A stretch of 61,364 nt of DNA from positions 1 through 61,364 of the forward strand of contig NZ_MVDE01000030.1 in NCBI RefSeq assembly GCF_002843385.1, written 5' to 3'. Numbering within the stretch: the stretch's first letter is position 1; every line of letters begins with the position of its first letter. This document shows positions 26,973 through 36,251 of the stretch, piece after piece. Under the pieces are notes generated by a model. That model saw only the letters and a list, made by a program, of their open reading frames with translations. It had not been told where the DNA came from and did no database searches. Both the position numbers and the translations under genes were made by a program. This DNA comes from Labilibaculum manganireducens. Its GTDB lineage: Bacteria > Bacteroidota > Bacteroidia > Bacteroidales > Marinifilaceae.

Positions 26973-27512
26973 TTGGCTAAACTACTCATAAATACAACCA
27001 TTTTAGAAGAACTGTTTAAGGAACACTATAACAGTTTATATTATCATGCCCAAAGTTTTTTAAGCAATCCCGAAGTTGCGAAAGATATCGTGAACGATTG
27101 TTTTGAGGAAGTTTGGAACAAGCGCAATCAATTGGATATTTCTTATTCCTTAAAATCATTCCTATATAGTATGGTTAGGAACAGATCTTTAAATTACCTG
27201 AAACGACAAGAAGTGGAGAAAAAATACATCAGCAGAACTTTACACAGTTCCGGATATGGTGAAGATGAATATCAGGATTATGATTCCGTACTCGATGAAA
27301 TTAGGAAAGCCATTGAGGAATTACCCCCACAAGGCCGAAGCGTATTTAAAAAATGCTTTATCGAAAATTTAAGTTATAAGGAAACTGCCGAAGAATTAAA
27401 TATCTCTGTGAATACCGTAAAAACGCACGTTACCAATTCCCTAAAAAAATTGCGTCACGATCTGGACCGCGATTTATTATTGTTTTTTCTTCATGTTTCG
27501 AAGAAAAAATAA
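26973..27512 (+). CDS. ECF RNA polymerase sigma factor, locus C, 179 aa
   Basis: Region 2 is seen in FKEHYNSLYYHAQSFLSNPEVAKDIVNDCFEEVW and SMVRNRSLNYLKRQE. Region 4 is seen in IEELPPQGRSVFKKCFIENLSYKETAEELNISVNTVKTHV. No ATG is available: the frame opens after a TAG at 26958, and TTG at 26973 is the best start, with ATT at 26964 the alternative. The poor start codon may keep its level low. fecR follows after 91 bp. The acidic linker HSSGYGEDEYQDYDS separates regions 2 and 4. Confidence 0.9.
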   Translation: MAKLLINTTILEELFKEHYNSLYYHAQSFLSNPEVAKDIVNDCFEEVWNKRNQLDISYSLKSFLYSMVRNRSLNYLKRQEVEKKYISRTLHSSGYGEDEYQDYDSVLDEIRKAIEELPPQGRSVFKKCFIENLSYKETAEELNISVNTVKTHVTNSLKKLRHDLDRDLLLFFLHVSKKK

Positions 27513-27603
27513 AAAATAATTCACCCATTTTATTTTTTCCTTGTGTTGTTTTTGTAAGACGAGGATATTCTAAATGTCTCAAATCTGATAATTTACAAGC
27601 AAG

Positions 27604-28785
27604 ATGAAAAAATCATATAATCATGATCAATTGGAGGAGGTTTTTCAAGTACTGAAAAATCCTCAAAAATATGGGTCTGACTTCTTTCAAAAATACGAGA
27701 GCAACCAACAAATGCTCGATTTGTACAATGAGTTGCGGCAATACAAAGAATCCGGACAGAAGTTAGAGCAGATTGATGCTCCAAATATTGGTTTGGAGTG
27801 GCAAAAGCTAACTTATAAGTTGAAAGAGCAGCAAAGAAGAAAAAGAGGCTGGATGATAGCAGCAAGTGTTGCTGTCTTATTATCCTGTGCATTCATTTTT
27901 CAATTTGACAGAATTGTCAACCAAATGGATCAGGACGGAAATCAGCTTGCGCAAATCGAAAAAGGAAACAGCAAAGCTTTATTAATTACATCTGGTGGAA
28001 ATGAGTATCGTTTAGACGAGGGCATCAATAGAATTATCTCCGAAAAGGAAGGGGTGCAAATTCACACCGATTCAAACCATGTAGTTCAGTATTCACGTTT
28101 TGCAGGAGAGAGTAACGAAAACAAATTGGCTGATATGTACAATACTTTGAAAGTGCCTCGCCTGGGAGAATATCAACTGGTTTTATCTGATGGAACAAAG
28201 GTTTGGCTAAATTCAGAATCAGAACTTCGTTATCCTGTGAAGTTTACCGGCGCAACAAGAGAAGTGGAATTGCTTGGTGAAGCATACTTTGATGTTGAAA
28301 AAAATCCCGGCAAACCTTTTTTTGTGAAAACAAAGAGTACAACTACTCGTGTCTTGGGAACAGAGTTTAATGTGAGTGCATATCCCAGCGAGGAACTAAA
28401 TATTACTTTGGTTGAGGGAAGTATTGAGTTAAATTCAAAACAAATCTCAGGTAAGGTACTATTGATACCAGGCGATAATGCCAATTTGAAAATTGGAGGT
28501 GATAAAATTTATGTTTCACAAGTTGATGTGAGAAAATATACTGCATGGAGAGACGGGTATTTCTATTTTGAAAAAGAACGTTTGGAGGATATACTAACAA
28601 AGTTGGAGCGTTGGTACGATTTTAAAGTTTTTTATCAAAATCCGGCGGTGAAAGATTACGCGTTTAGAATGCGGGCTGACCGGAATGAAGATTTTGCAGA
28701 AATTGTCAGCAGGCTGGAGCAAACCGGCAGGATAAGCATGAAATTGAAAGGAAATGTAATTGTAGTTTCCGATGTTAATCGATAA
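27604..28785 (+). CDS. FecR-family anti-sigma factor, locus C, 393 aa
   Basis: The cytoplasmic anti-sigma N-terminus is followed by a membrane helix near 84-101 (WMIAASVAVLLSCAFIF). The FecR domain carries VPRLGEYQLVLSDGTKVWLNSE, LLGEAYFDVEKNPGKPFF and RVLGTEFNVSAY, and the C-terminal region carries FYFEKERLEDILTKLERWYDF. It pairs with the sigma factor at 26973 and the STN domain of the SusC at 28920. Confidence 0.93.
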   Translation: MKKSYNHDQLEEVFQVLKNPQKYGSDFFQKYESNQQMLDLYNELRQYKESGQKLEQIDAPNIGLEWQKLTYKLKEQQRRKRGWMIAASVAVLLSCAFIFQFDRIVNQMDQDGNQLAQIEKGNSKALLITSGGNEYRLDEGINRIISEKEGVQIHTDSNHVVQYSRFAGESNENKLADMYNTLKVPRLGEYQLVLSDGTKVWLNSESELRYPVKFTGATREVELLGEAYFDVEKNPGKPFFVKTKSTTTRVLGTEFNVSAYPSEELNITLVEGSIELNSKQISGKVLLIPGDNANLKIGGDKIYVSQVDVRKYTAWRDGYFYFEKERLEDILTKLERWYDFKVFYQNPAVKDYAFRMRADRNEDFAEIVSRLEQTGRISMKLKGNVIVVSDVNR

Positions 28786-28811
28786 CCCCTAAAAATGATA
28801 TAATGTTGAAG

Positions 28812-28825
28812 TCCCCATCAGGGGA
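28812..28825 (+). other. Small hairpin C0 in fecR-susC leader, locus C
   Basis: TCCCC and GGGGA pair around an ATCA loop. This locus therefore has three consecutive hairpins rather than two. Confidence 0.4.
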
Positions 28826-28840
28826 TTTAGAAGTAAAAAA

Positions 28841-28860
28841 GGGATAGTTGGAGCTATCCC
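28841..28860 (+). terminator. Hairpin C1 in fecR-susC leader, locus C
   Basis: GGGATAG and CTATCCC form a 7-bp stem, preceded by an A run just as A1 is. Positional equivalent of A1, B1 and D1. Confidence 0.55.
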
Positions 28861-28871
28861 TCAAATTAACT

Positions 28872-28893
28872 GTTCATCCTTGGAGGGATGAAC
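28872..28893 (+). promoter_or_regulatory. Hairpin C2 in susC leader, locus C
   Basis: GTTCATCC and GGATGAAC form an 8-bp stem ending 26 nt before the susC start. Confidence 0.5.
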
Positions 28894-28919
28894 TATTGTT
28901 TAATCTTCATCACAAATTT

Positions 28920-31900
28920 ATGAAAAAAAAACTAACCCACCTTATTCCGAATTGGGATAGGGCAAAAACCCGACAGTGGCTTATGAGACTTACTGTATTA
29001 AAAATGATTTTGTTGATGAGTTTACTAACGACCTATGCGCGGGTAAATTCTCAAATGATCATTTCGAATTTAAAATTGGACGAAGTAGAACTCTCAGAGG
29101 CTTTGGAGAGAATTGAAGAATTGACAGATTACGATTTTGTATTCTCTTACGATGATGTAGAAGGTTACCAAGTATCGGTTGATTTGGAATCTGCAACATT
29201 GGAAGAATGTCTGAGTGATCTATTTCAAGAATTACCATTTACTTATACCACAGATGAAGATGTAGTAATTATAAGCTACAGAACACAGCAACCGGTTAAC
29301 GAAGCAGAACAAAAAAAGAAAGAGGTTAAAGGAAAGGTTACCGACGAAAATGGAGTTCCCTTGCCTGGAGTTTCTGTTGTTGTTAAGGGAACTACAAATG
29401 GTACAGCAACTGATGCAAATGGAGATTACCTTATTTCTTTTGAAAATGAAAATGCAGTACTGTTATTTTCATTTGTTGGAATGTTGCAGCAAGAGATCAC
29501 TTATAATGGGCAGACCGATTTAAAAATAGTTTTGAAATTTGATACCGCAAATTTGGATGAGGTTGTTGTTACAGGATATCAAGTGATTGATCGTAGAAAA
29601 CTGACAAGTGCAGTTACTTCTGTTAAAGCAGAAGATATTTTGGTAACAGGAGGGAATACTATTGATAAAATGCTTGAAGGACATATTTCAGGTATGGCTG
29701 TAAGTACAAATTCAGGAGAGGTTGGAGCTGTACCAAAAATACGAATCAGAGGAACTTCTACTTTGATTGGGAATCGTGAACCTTTGTGGGTTATCGATGG
29801 TATTGTTGTTTCTGATCCGGTAAAAATATCTCCGGAAGAGTTGAATGACCCTGATTACGTAAATCGCATTGGAAATGCTATTTCAGGCCTGAATCCACAG
29901 GATATCGCAAGAATCGATGTTTTAAAAGATGCTTCGGCTACAGCTTTGTATGGAACAAAAGCAGCCAATGGTGTAATTGTAATTTCTACTAAAAAGGGTC
30001 ATGCAGGAAAACCTGTTGTTTCCTTTAATACTAATAATAGTTATAAATTACGACCTCGTTATTCGAACCGCAATATTAATTTAATGACTGGCAAGGAAAG
30101 ATTAAATTTTTCCCGTGAACTTTTAAATGATAATTACGGGTATGCAAATAATGTATCCTGGGTAGGTTATGAAGGCGCATTGCGAAGCTTATATGCAGGA
30201 GAAATTGATTATAATGAATTTAACGACAAGGTCTCTTTGTTGAAGAATACAAATACCGACTGGTTTAAAGAATTGACTGAAGACTCATTTTCGTCAGACA
30301 ATACCGTTAGTGTTACAGGTGGAACAGATAATATCCGTTACTATTCTTCTTTTGGATACTCCAACAATAACGATGTTATTAAAGACAATACGAGCAAACG
30401 TTATACAGCTATTCTAAATTTAGATGTGAGATTTTCTCCTGCTTTTTCTACCTCATTTGCTTTTAATGCAAACAAAGGAAAGCGCAGGTATTATCAAGAT
30501 GAAATTTCTCCTGTTAATTATGCATACAATACAAGCCGGCTAATAGCTCCGGAAGACAATTACCTTATTAATGATGGTTTAGGGTATTATAAGTATAATA
30601 TATTAAATGAATTAGCCAACAGTGGCTGTAAACAGGAGAGTAATAATTCTACCTATCGTATCAATATGAATTTTTCTCCTAAAGATTGGTTGTCATTTAA
30701 TGGAATCTTTTCATATACACAATCCAATACTGATATCAATTCTTACTGGGGTGAGTCTACTTTTCATGCATCTGTATTGCGTAGAGCAGAAGTTGGTGAT
30801 AAAATAGATTCAGAGTCCAGTCAATTACCATTTGGAGGTGAATACACAATGAATCAAACCCGGAACAGTTCTTATACTGCACGTTTACAGAGTAATATTA
30901 ATAAATATTGGGGGGATTCAGAACAATATAATATCAATGCTTCTTTTGGTTTTGAAATGAACTCAGACAGGTATAAAGGCTATGAGAATACAACAAGAGG
31001 TTACTACCCGGAGCGGGGAATGCAGTTTGCCATAGTTGATCCAACTTTATATCCGGCCTATGCAAATTGGCAAAGTGCCAATTTACCTGTAGTAAGTGAT
31101 AACCTTTCTAATGTGCTTTCCTTCTATTCGAGTGTTTCCTATAGTTATAAAAATTTGTTTACCGTTAATGGTAATATGCGTTACGATGGGTCAAATAAAT
31201 TTGGAAGCAAAAGTAACGACAATCTTTTGCCAGTATGGTCGGCTTCGTTTTCATACAATCTGAATGAGCATTTGAAAAGTTTTACAGGAGTTTTTGATGA
31301 GTTGCTTTTGAAAAGTTCGTATGGCTATCAGGGAAACATGTTGAGTGGCCAATCACCGGAAATGATCATTTCAAAACAGCCATATGATACACATTACAAT
31401 GAATATGTATCGAAGATTTCTATATTTCCTAACGAGAATTTAAAATGGGAGCGTACGGGTTCCTTTAATTTAGGCTTGGAGTTTTCGATGTTTAACCGCA
31501 GGGTAATGGTAAGCAGCTCTTATTATCATAAAGAAACAAAAGACGCCTATATGCAAAAGAAGATATCCGGGGTGAATGGTTTGAGTTCGACTGTAGTAAA
31601 CGGGGGAGAGATTATTAACTCGGGTTATGATGTTTCAATTACCGCGATACCCGTAAAAACTGAAAATTTTAAATGGTACTTGTCTGCTTCAGGTTCCTAC
31701 ATGGATAATAAAGTAAATACACTTCCTTCTGCAGAACAATACGATTATACAGATTTTTTAAAAGGAACCGCAACGGTAAAAGGGAAATCGGTGAGTTCCT
31801 TTTATTCCTACGATTTTATTGGCTTAAACCCCAACGATGGAGGCCCAATGTTTAACGATTTGGAGGATAAGAAAGAAACTTTGTACGGAATCGACAATTA

Positions 31901-32510
31901 TGATGTGTACATGAAGGTGATGAAATCAAGCGGACGCAGAGAGCCTGTTGTTACAGGAGGTTTTAATACAACATTAGAGTATAAAAATTTGAGACTGAAT
32001 GCCAATTTTGCCTATAGTTTAGGGGCAAAGACCCGTCTTTTTCGTCTGTACAATCAAACAGGATCAGATATTAGGCCAGAGTACAATATCAATCGGGAAA
32101 TGCTTAACAGATGGCAGCACCCGGGTGATGAAAACGTGACAAGTATTCCTGCTGTTATCAATCCTAATTCGGATTCTTATTATGGTTATGCCAGTCATTG
32201 GTCAGGATTCACATCCGGGCAGGTTCCTACTATTGCCAATAGCTTGTGGGAGATGTATGATTATAGTGATTTACGTGTTGTGAGTGCCGATTATTTAAAA
32301 TGTTCAAGTCTGTCTTTAACGTATTCATTCCCGGAATCAACGATTTCACACTGGGCGCTATCCAGATTAGAAACCTCTTTCCTGGTTTCCAATCCATTTA
32401 TTCTTTGTTCCAATAAATTAAAAGGACAAACTCCAACACAAAGTGGATTTACTGATATTCAACTTTCAGAGCGTCCTGCATTTACTTTGAGCCTTAGTGT
32501 ATCATTCTAA
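28920..32510 (+). CDS. SusC/RagA-type TonB-dependent transporter with STN domain, locus C, 1196 aa
   Basis: I start at the ATG at 28920 (MKKKLTHLIPNWD). The frame is open 24 codons further upstream, but that part lies in the hairpin leader. The signal segment ends near TYARVNSQ. The STN domain has VELSEALERIEELTDYDFVFSYDD, the regulatory-like domain has ENGVPLPGVSVVVKGTTNG, and the plug has VLKDASATALYGTKAANGVIVI. The barrel ends RPAFTLSLSVSF. The gap to susD is 198 bp and is filled by two tandem repeat copies (R2, R3). It is a signalling transporter for the locus C sigma/FecR pair. Confidence 0.95.
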   Translation: MKKKLTHLIPNWDRAKTRQWLMRLTVLKMILLMSLLTTYARVNSQMIISNLKLDEVELSEALERIEELTDYDFVFSYDDVEGYQVSVDLESATLEECLSDLFQELPFTYTTDEDVVIISYRTQQPVNEAEQKKKEVKGKVTDENGVPLPGVSVVVKGTTNGTATDANGDYLISFENENAVLLFSFVGMLQQEITYNGQTDLKIVLKFDTANLDEVVVTGYQVIDRRKLTSAVTSVKAEDILVTGGNTIDKMLEGHISGMAVSTNSGEVGAVPKIRIRGTSTLIGNREPLWVIDGIVVSDPVKISPEELNDPDYVNRIGNAISGLNPQDIARIDVLKDASATALYGTKAANGVIVISTKKGHAGKPVVSFNTNNSYKLRPRYSNRNINLMTGKERLNFSRELLNDNYGYANNVSWVGYEGALRSLYAGEIDYNEFNDKVSLLKNTNTDWFKELTEDSFSSDNTVSVTGGTDNIRYYSSFGYSNNNDVIKDNTSKRYTAILNLDVRFSPAFSTSFAFNANKGKRRYYQDEISPVNYAYNTSRLIAPEDNYLINDGLGYYKYNILNELANSGCKQESNNSTYRINMNFSPKDWLSFNGIFSYTQSNTDINSYWGESTFHASVLRRAEVGDKIDSESSQLPFGGEYTMNQTRNSSYTARLQSNINKYWGDSEQYNINASFGFEMNSDRYKGYENTTRGYYPERGMQFAIVDPTLYPAYANWQSANLPVVSDNLSNVLSFYSSVSYSYKNLFTVNGNMRYDGSNKFGSKSNDNLLPVWSASFSYNLNEHLKSFTGVFDELLLKSSYGYQGNMLSGQSPEMIISKQPYDTHYNEYVSKISIFPNENLKWERTGSFNLGLEFSMFNRRVMVSSSYYHKETKDAYMQKKISGVNGLSSTVVNGGEIINSGYDVSITAIPVKTENFKWYLSASGSYMDNKVNTLPSAEQYDYTDFLKGTATVKGKSVSSFYSYDFIGLNPNDGGPMFNDLEDKKETLYGIDNYDVYMKVMKSSGRREPVVTGGFNTTLEYKNLRLNANFAYSLGAKTRLFRLYNQTGSDIRPEYNINREMLNRWQHPGDENVTSIPAVINPNSDSYYGYASHWSGFTSGQVPTIANSLWEMYDYSDLRVVSADYLKCSSLSLTYSFPESTISHWALSRLETSFLVSNPFILCSNKLKGQTPTQSGFTDIQLSERPAFTLSLSVSF

Positions 32511-32523
32511 AAACTTTACGATT

Positions 32524-32620
32524 ATGAAACGTCCATGCCAAAGCGATTTTGACACACAGGGAGATGATTATCTCAGCATGGTAAGTTCCATATGGCAATT
32601 AAAAAACAAATTATAATCAT
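32524..32620 (+). repeat. Intercistronic repeat copy R2
   Basis: Begins ATGAAACGTCCATG, carries ACACAGGGAGATGATTAT and GGTAAGTTCCATATGGCA, and ends TTATAATCAT, directly abutting R3. The TCCCGAA hairpin insert of R1 is absent here. It contains a 30-codon frame beginning MKRPCQSDF. Confidence 0.8.
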
Positions 32621-32708
32621 ATGAAACGTCCATGTATAAAGCTTTCTACACACAGAGAGATGATTATATGGTAAGTTCCATCTGACAAAAACTTAAAATT
32701 ATAAACAG
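32621..32708 (+). repeat. Intercistronic repeat copy R3 (ends at susD start codon, locus C)
   Basis: Begins ATGAAACGTCCATGTATAAA and ends TTAAAATTATAAACAG immediately before the susD ATG at 32709. Nearly identical to R6 (48201-48289) over the first 60 bp. The tail matches that of R1 rather than that of R2. Confidence 0.8.
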
Positions 32709-34250
32709 ATGAAAAAATATTTAATAATATTCCTCCTGTTTGCACTAGCCTCCTGTTCTGATTTTTTAGAGGAATACTCGCAGGATCAGGCATATGTTAC
32801 CGGGTACAACGATCTTGATGAATTGCTGTTGGGCAATGCATACATGAAACGCACCAATGTGCAATCTTATCAGTGGGGAGTTCGGGAAGGTCTTTATTAC
32901 CCTTATATACACTTTATGGCAGATGAAACCGAGCAATATTTAAATGGCAGTACTTATCTCTCTGAAGCCGCTTGTTTTACATTATATGGATATTCTAACT
33001 GGCAGCAAAAAGTAGAACGAAATCCTGATGGGGGCAATAGCTGGGACGATTCAGCAGATTGGAATAATTTATACAGTCATATCAATTCTTTGAATGTTAT
33101 TCTTTCATCTATTACTGATTTTAAAGGGACAACAGATGATGATATTTATAACATTAGCAGAATAAAAGGAGAGAGTTTATTTTTGCGGGCGGCATATTAT
33201 TTTGTGTTGACAAATCTTTTCGGAGAAGCCTACAATCCATCTTCTGCTGAAACTGCATTGGCAGTGCCATTAAAAACTACACCTTATATTGAAGATATTA
33301 CTTATACCCGAAGTACGCTTGCTGCGATGTATCAACTTATTGTTGACGATTTGCTGGAGGCTGAAAAGGCATTGGATGGTGTGGAGCACAAATCACTTTA
33401 TCGAGTTGACGTGAATGGGGTTCGATTACTGTTAAGCCGGGTTTACTTGTATATGCAGGATTATGAGAATGCTAAAATTTATGCTCAAAAAGTATTGGAT
33501 GTAAAAAGTTCTCTTCAGAATTTAAACACATTTTCGGGCGAAGAATTTTTAAATTCATCTTCTCCCGAACTGATTTTTTCCATGGGGGCAACATCAATTC
33601 CAGGAAATATTGCTGCAGGCACCTCTCTTTCTTCCAATAACTTTCAAATCTCTGCAGATTTGTACAATTCCTATGAGTCAGGAGATTTAAGAACAACATA
33701 TTACGTGGTAAAAGAAGGGCAAATTACATATCTAAAAAAGATGACAGGAACCGAATTTGAAACCAAAGATTTATCGGATAATTTTGTTCTCAGAACTTCA
33801 GAGGCTTACTTAAATTTGGCTGAATCTGCCGCTTTCTTGAATGATGACAATACGACAAAACAAGTTCTGAATGAATTAAGAAGCAATCGCTTTGCCAGTA
33901 ATTTGTATGATAATTCAAAAGTAAATAATCTTACGCATGACGAGTTAATTTATTTTATCAGGGATGAACGTCGCAGGGAGTTGTGTCTCGAAGGCCATCG
34001 TTGGTTTGATTTACGTCGATATAATGTTGTGCCGGAGTATCCGAACACCAAAACATTGACAGCATCGTATACATACTTTGAACAGGATCCAAATACTTAT
34101 AAGTATGTTCCTTCGGCAAAAAGATCATTTATTTTAGCTCCTAATGATCCGGCCTATACCTTGCCCATCCCTGAGTATGAAATTGAGTATAATAAGGGAA
34201 TGAAAGATAATGAGAGAGACGCCAGAGATGGTTTTTATGAAAGTTTATAA
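32709..34250 (+). CDS. SusD/RagB-type lipoprotein, locus C, 513 aa
   Basis: Lipoprotein signal MKKYLIIFLLFALASC. SusD core LRAAYYFVLTNLFGEAYNP; C-terminal motifs LNELRSNRF, IRDERRRELCLEGHRWFDLRRY and YTLPIPEYEIEYN. This is a typical full-length SusD. Translation starts exactly at the end of repeat R3. The next gene follows after 11 nt. Confidence 0.95.
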   Translation: MKKYLIIFLLFALASCSDFLEEYSQDQAYVTGYNDLDELLLGNAYMKRTNVQSYQWGVREGLYYPYIHFMADETEQYLNGSTYLSEAACFTLYGYSNWQQKVERNPDGGNSWDDSADWNNLYSHINSLNVILSSITDFKGTTDDDIYNISRIKGESLFLRAAYYFVLTNLFGEAYNPSSAETALAVPLKTTPYIEDITYTRSTLAAMYQLIVDDLLEAEKALDGVEHKSLYRVDVNGVRLLLSRVYLYMQDYENAKIYAQKVLDVKSSLQNLNTFSGEEFLNSSSPELIFSMGATSIPGNIAAGTSLSSNNFQISADLYNSYESGDLRTTYYVVKEGQITYLKKMTGTEFETKDLSDNFVLRTSEAYLNLAESAAFLNDDNTTKQVLNELRSNRFASNLYDNSKVNNLTHDELIYFIRDERRRELCLEGHRWFDLRRYNVVPEYPNTKTLTASYTYFEQDPNTYKYVPSAKRSFILAPNDPAYTLPIPEYEIEYNKGMKDNERDARDGFYESL

Positions 34251-34261
34251 TACGAATTGAT

Positions 34262-35152
34262 ATGAAAAATATATATATAATTTTGTTTTGTCTGATTTTA
34301 TGTAATTCGTCGTGTAGTGAAGACGAAACCTATCTTGAAACAGACTATCCTCAGGAGAATATTTTTGCACCTGCCGAGGGAGCCATGGACGAAGAATCTT
34401 TGCTTAGGAGAGATTTTTTTAATGCAACGGGAGTTTACCTACTTTTTAATGACACCTTAACTACCTATACTGTCACATCTTTGGCCGGAGAATCAGTTGT
34501 TGTGAATGAGATTTTTAACCCCGGGTATGCAATGACCAGTTCGTCATGGGCCGATAAATATGAATATATATATTATGATGATATAGAACTTCAAAAGTCA
34601 GCTGCTGATTTCGTGAAAAACGAAATTTTGACCAAAATCCCAAAGGAAATGTATCCGTTTTCATTTTTACTAACCGATAGCATGTTCGTAAGCAAAAACA
34701 ACTATGGAATGTTTTCAGAACCGGAATTAACAAATTTTTATAGTGGATTGCAAGGAGCTGTTCTTGCACCGGGTGATCTATTTGTTTTAAGCGAAAACGA
34801 ACAAAAAGTTTTGGCTTCGAGCCTGTTAAAAGAGATCATAATTGCACAGGTAGATAAAATCCCCGCAGCAAAGTTTGAAAAGTTTTACAGTTACAGTAAC
34901 GAGTACTACGATATTTTCTCGTGGAATATTCCAGAACCATATCCATCAGTAGGATTATTGATGACCTATGTTTACGCATGGGGAATACCTTTTAATTCTG
35001 CAGAATATGATTTGAAGGCTTATATCGAAGAAGCTTTTGCAATGAGTGAAGAGGAATTCAGAACAAATTATGCTGAATACCCTATTTGCATCGAAAAGAT
35101 GGAAGAGCTGATAAAAGTGTTGGAATCGTACGGAATAGTAGTATATGAATAG
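34262..35152 (+). CDS. Metallopeptidase-like (PF15890-type) lipoprotein lacking its HExxH histidines, 296 aa
   Basis: Lipoprotein signal with modified Cys at 18 (NSSCSED). The layout and C-terminal pattern (EEEFRTNYAEYPICIEKMEELIKVLESYGI) resemble the SusCD-associated putative zinc metallopeptidases of Bacteroidota. Where HExxH is expected, residues 190-194 read K-E-I-I-I, so both zinc-binding His residues are lost while the Glu is kept. It is therefore probably a catalytically dead binding protein. It starts 11 nt after susD and is followed 31 nt later by a thioredoxin gene. The family assignment is my inference from pattern and context, not from a search. Confidence 0.55.
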   Translation: MKNIYIILFCLILCNSSCSEDETYLETDYPQENIFAPAEGAMDEESLLRRDFFNATGVYLLFNDTLTTYTVTSLAGESVVVNEIFNPGYAMTSSSWADKYEYIYYDDIELQKSAADFVKNEILTKIPKEMYPFSFLLTDSMFVSKNNYGMFSEPELTNFYSGLQGAVLAPGDLFVLSENEQKVLASSLLKEIIIAQVDKIPAAKFEKFYSYSNEYYDIFSWNIPEPYPSVGLLMTYVYAWGIPFNSAEYDLKAYIEEAFAMSEEEFRTNYAEYPICIEKMEELIKVLESYGIVVYE

Positions 35153-35183
35153 AAATTTATTTGAAAATTTTAAAAAAGTAATT

Positions 35184-36251
35184 ATGAAAAATATTTTATT
35201 GGTGATTTTGTTGTTTTGTTCATCTCTTCTATTTTCGCAAGAAGGGGTGAAAGTGGAGTCAATCACATTTAAAGAAGCTCTGGTGAAAGCAGAGCAACAA
35301 AAAAAATTAGTTCTTATAGATGGATATACATCATGGTGTGGTCCTTGCAAATGGATGAAAAGGCAGTTTAAATCTGCAGAAGCCGGTCTTTTTTTTAACA
35401 AACATTTTGTTTTTCTGGAATTCGATATGGAAAAAGAAGGAAAAACTTTGGCTGAGAAATACAAAAAGGAAGTTACAGCATATCCAACGTTTTTAATCAT
35501 TCGTCCGGATGGAGAAATCCAGCATAAAGTGGTTGGGGCTGATACGCTATCTATCTTTATAAATATGGTTAAACGAGGTCTTACTAAAGAGACTTCATTG
35601 GATTATTTAGAAAAGAATTACAAACAGGGAAAACTGAGTAAAAAGCAGATACTAGATTATATTAATGCTTTAACAGATGCCTCTTCAAAAAAAGAAGTCG
35701 CAGAAGTGGCAAATCAGCTTTTTGAGAATTTATCTGAAAAGGAAAGAGTAAGCAGTGATTATTTATTATTGTATAGGTGTATTCATTATCGCGATTGGAA
35801 CAGTGACCGTTTTGCTTACTATCTGCGACACTACAAAGAGATTGCTCCTATGATGGATCAAGAAAGTATTGCTTATGTGAGAATGGCTGCATTGTGGTCA
35901 CATTTCATTAATTACTTAACAGGAATGATAACTCCGGAAGAGAATTATGGAGCCGAATTGAAAAATGAAATTCCTTCATTCAGAATCTTGCTTGAAAATG
36001 CAGAAATTCCGGATCGGGATTTTTATTTAGCATTGGGAGATCTTTCTGAGTCGCAGTTTTTGAATGACAAAATTGCTTACGAAAGAGATTTTAACAAAGT
36101 TTTATCGTTCCCTGTTGACGAAGAAGTATACGATGTGCTTATGAGATCCCTGCATTTAGTTTGGGGAGAATCTTCAGAATCAATGAAAATAGAAAACAAA
36201 ACAGGTCGAATGTTGGAAGAAAAATTAAACAGATCTTATGAAAAAAAATAA
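35184..36251 (+). CDS. Secreted thioredoxin-fold protein, locus C, 355 aa
   Basis: I start at 35184 (MKNILLVILLFC), 13 codons inside the longest frame, because this gives a clean signal peptide ending LFSQ. The active site is WC52GPC55, at the same residue numbers as in the paralogues at 10297 and 25524, with TAYPTFLIIRPDGEI as the cis-Pro segment. The C-terminal half is helical. The 3' end overlaps the next gene by 14 nt if that gene uses its first ATG. Confidence 0.9.
   Translation: MKNILLVILLFCSSLLFSQEGVKVESITFKEALVKAEQQKKLVLIDGYTSWCGPCKWMKRQFKSAEAGLFFNKHFVFLEFDMEKEGKTLAEKYKKEVTAYPTFLIIRPDGEIQHKVVGADTLSIFINMVKRGLTKETSLDYLEKNYKQGKLSKKQILDYINALTDASSKKEVAEVANQLFENLSEKERVSSDYLLLYRCIHYRDWNSDRFAYYLRHYKEIAPMMDQESIAYVRMAALWSHFINYLTGMITPEENYGAELKNEIPSFRILLENAEIPDRDFYLALGDLSESQFLNDKIAYERDFNKVLSFPVDEEVYDVLMRSLHLVWGESSESMKIENKTGRMLEEKLNRSYEKK

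Noticed and set aside
27520-27553. TTCACC followed by a T-rich stretch upstream of locus C fecR as a further ECF promoter
   Set aside because: No TCTTA-like box occurs at 18 bp; the nearest T-rich match is about 4 bp further off.
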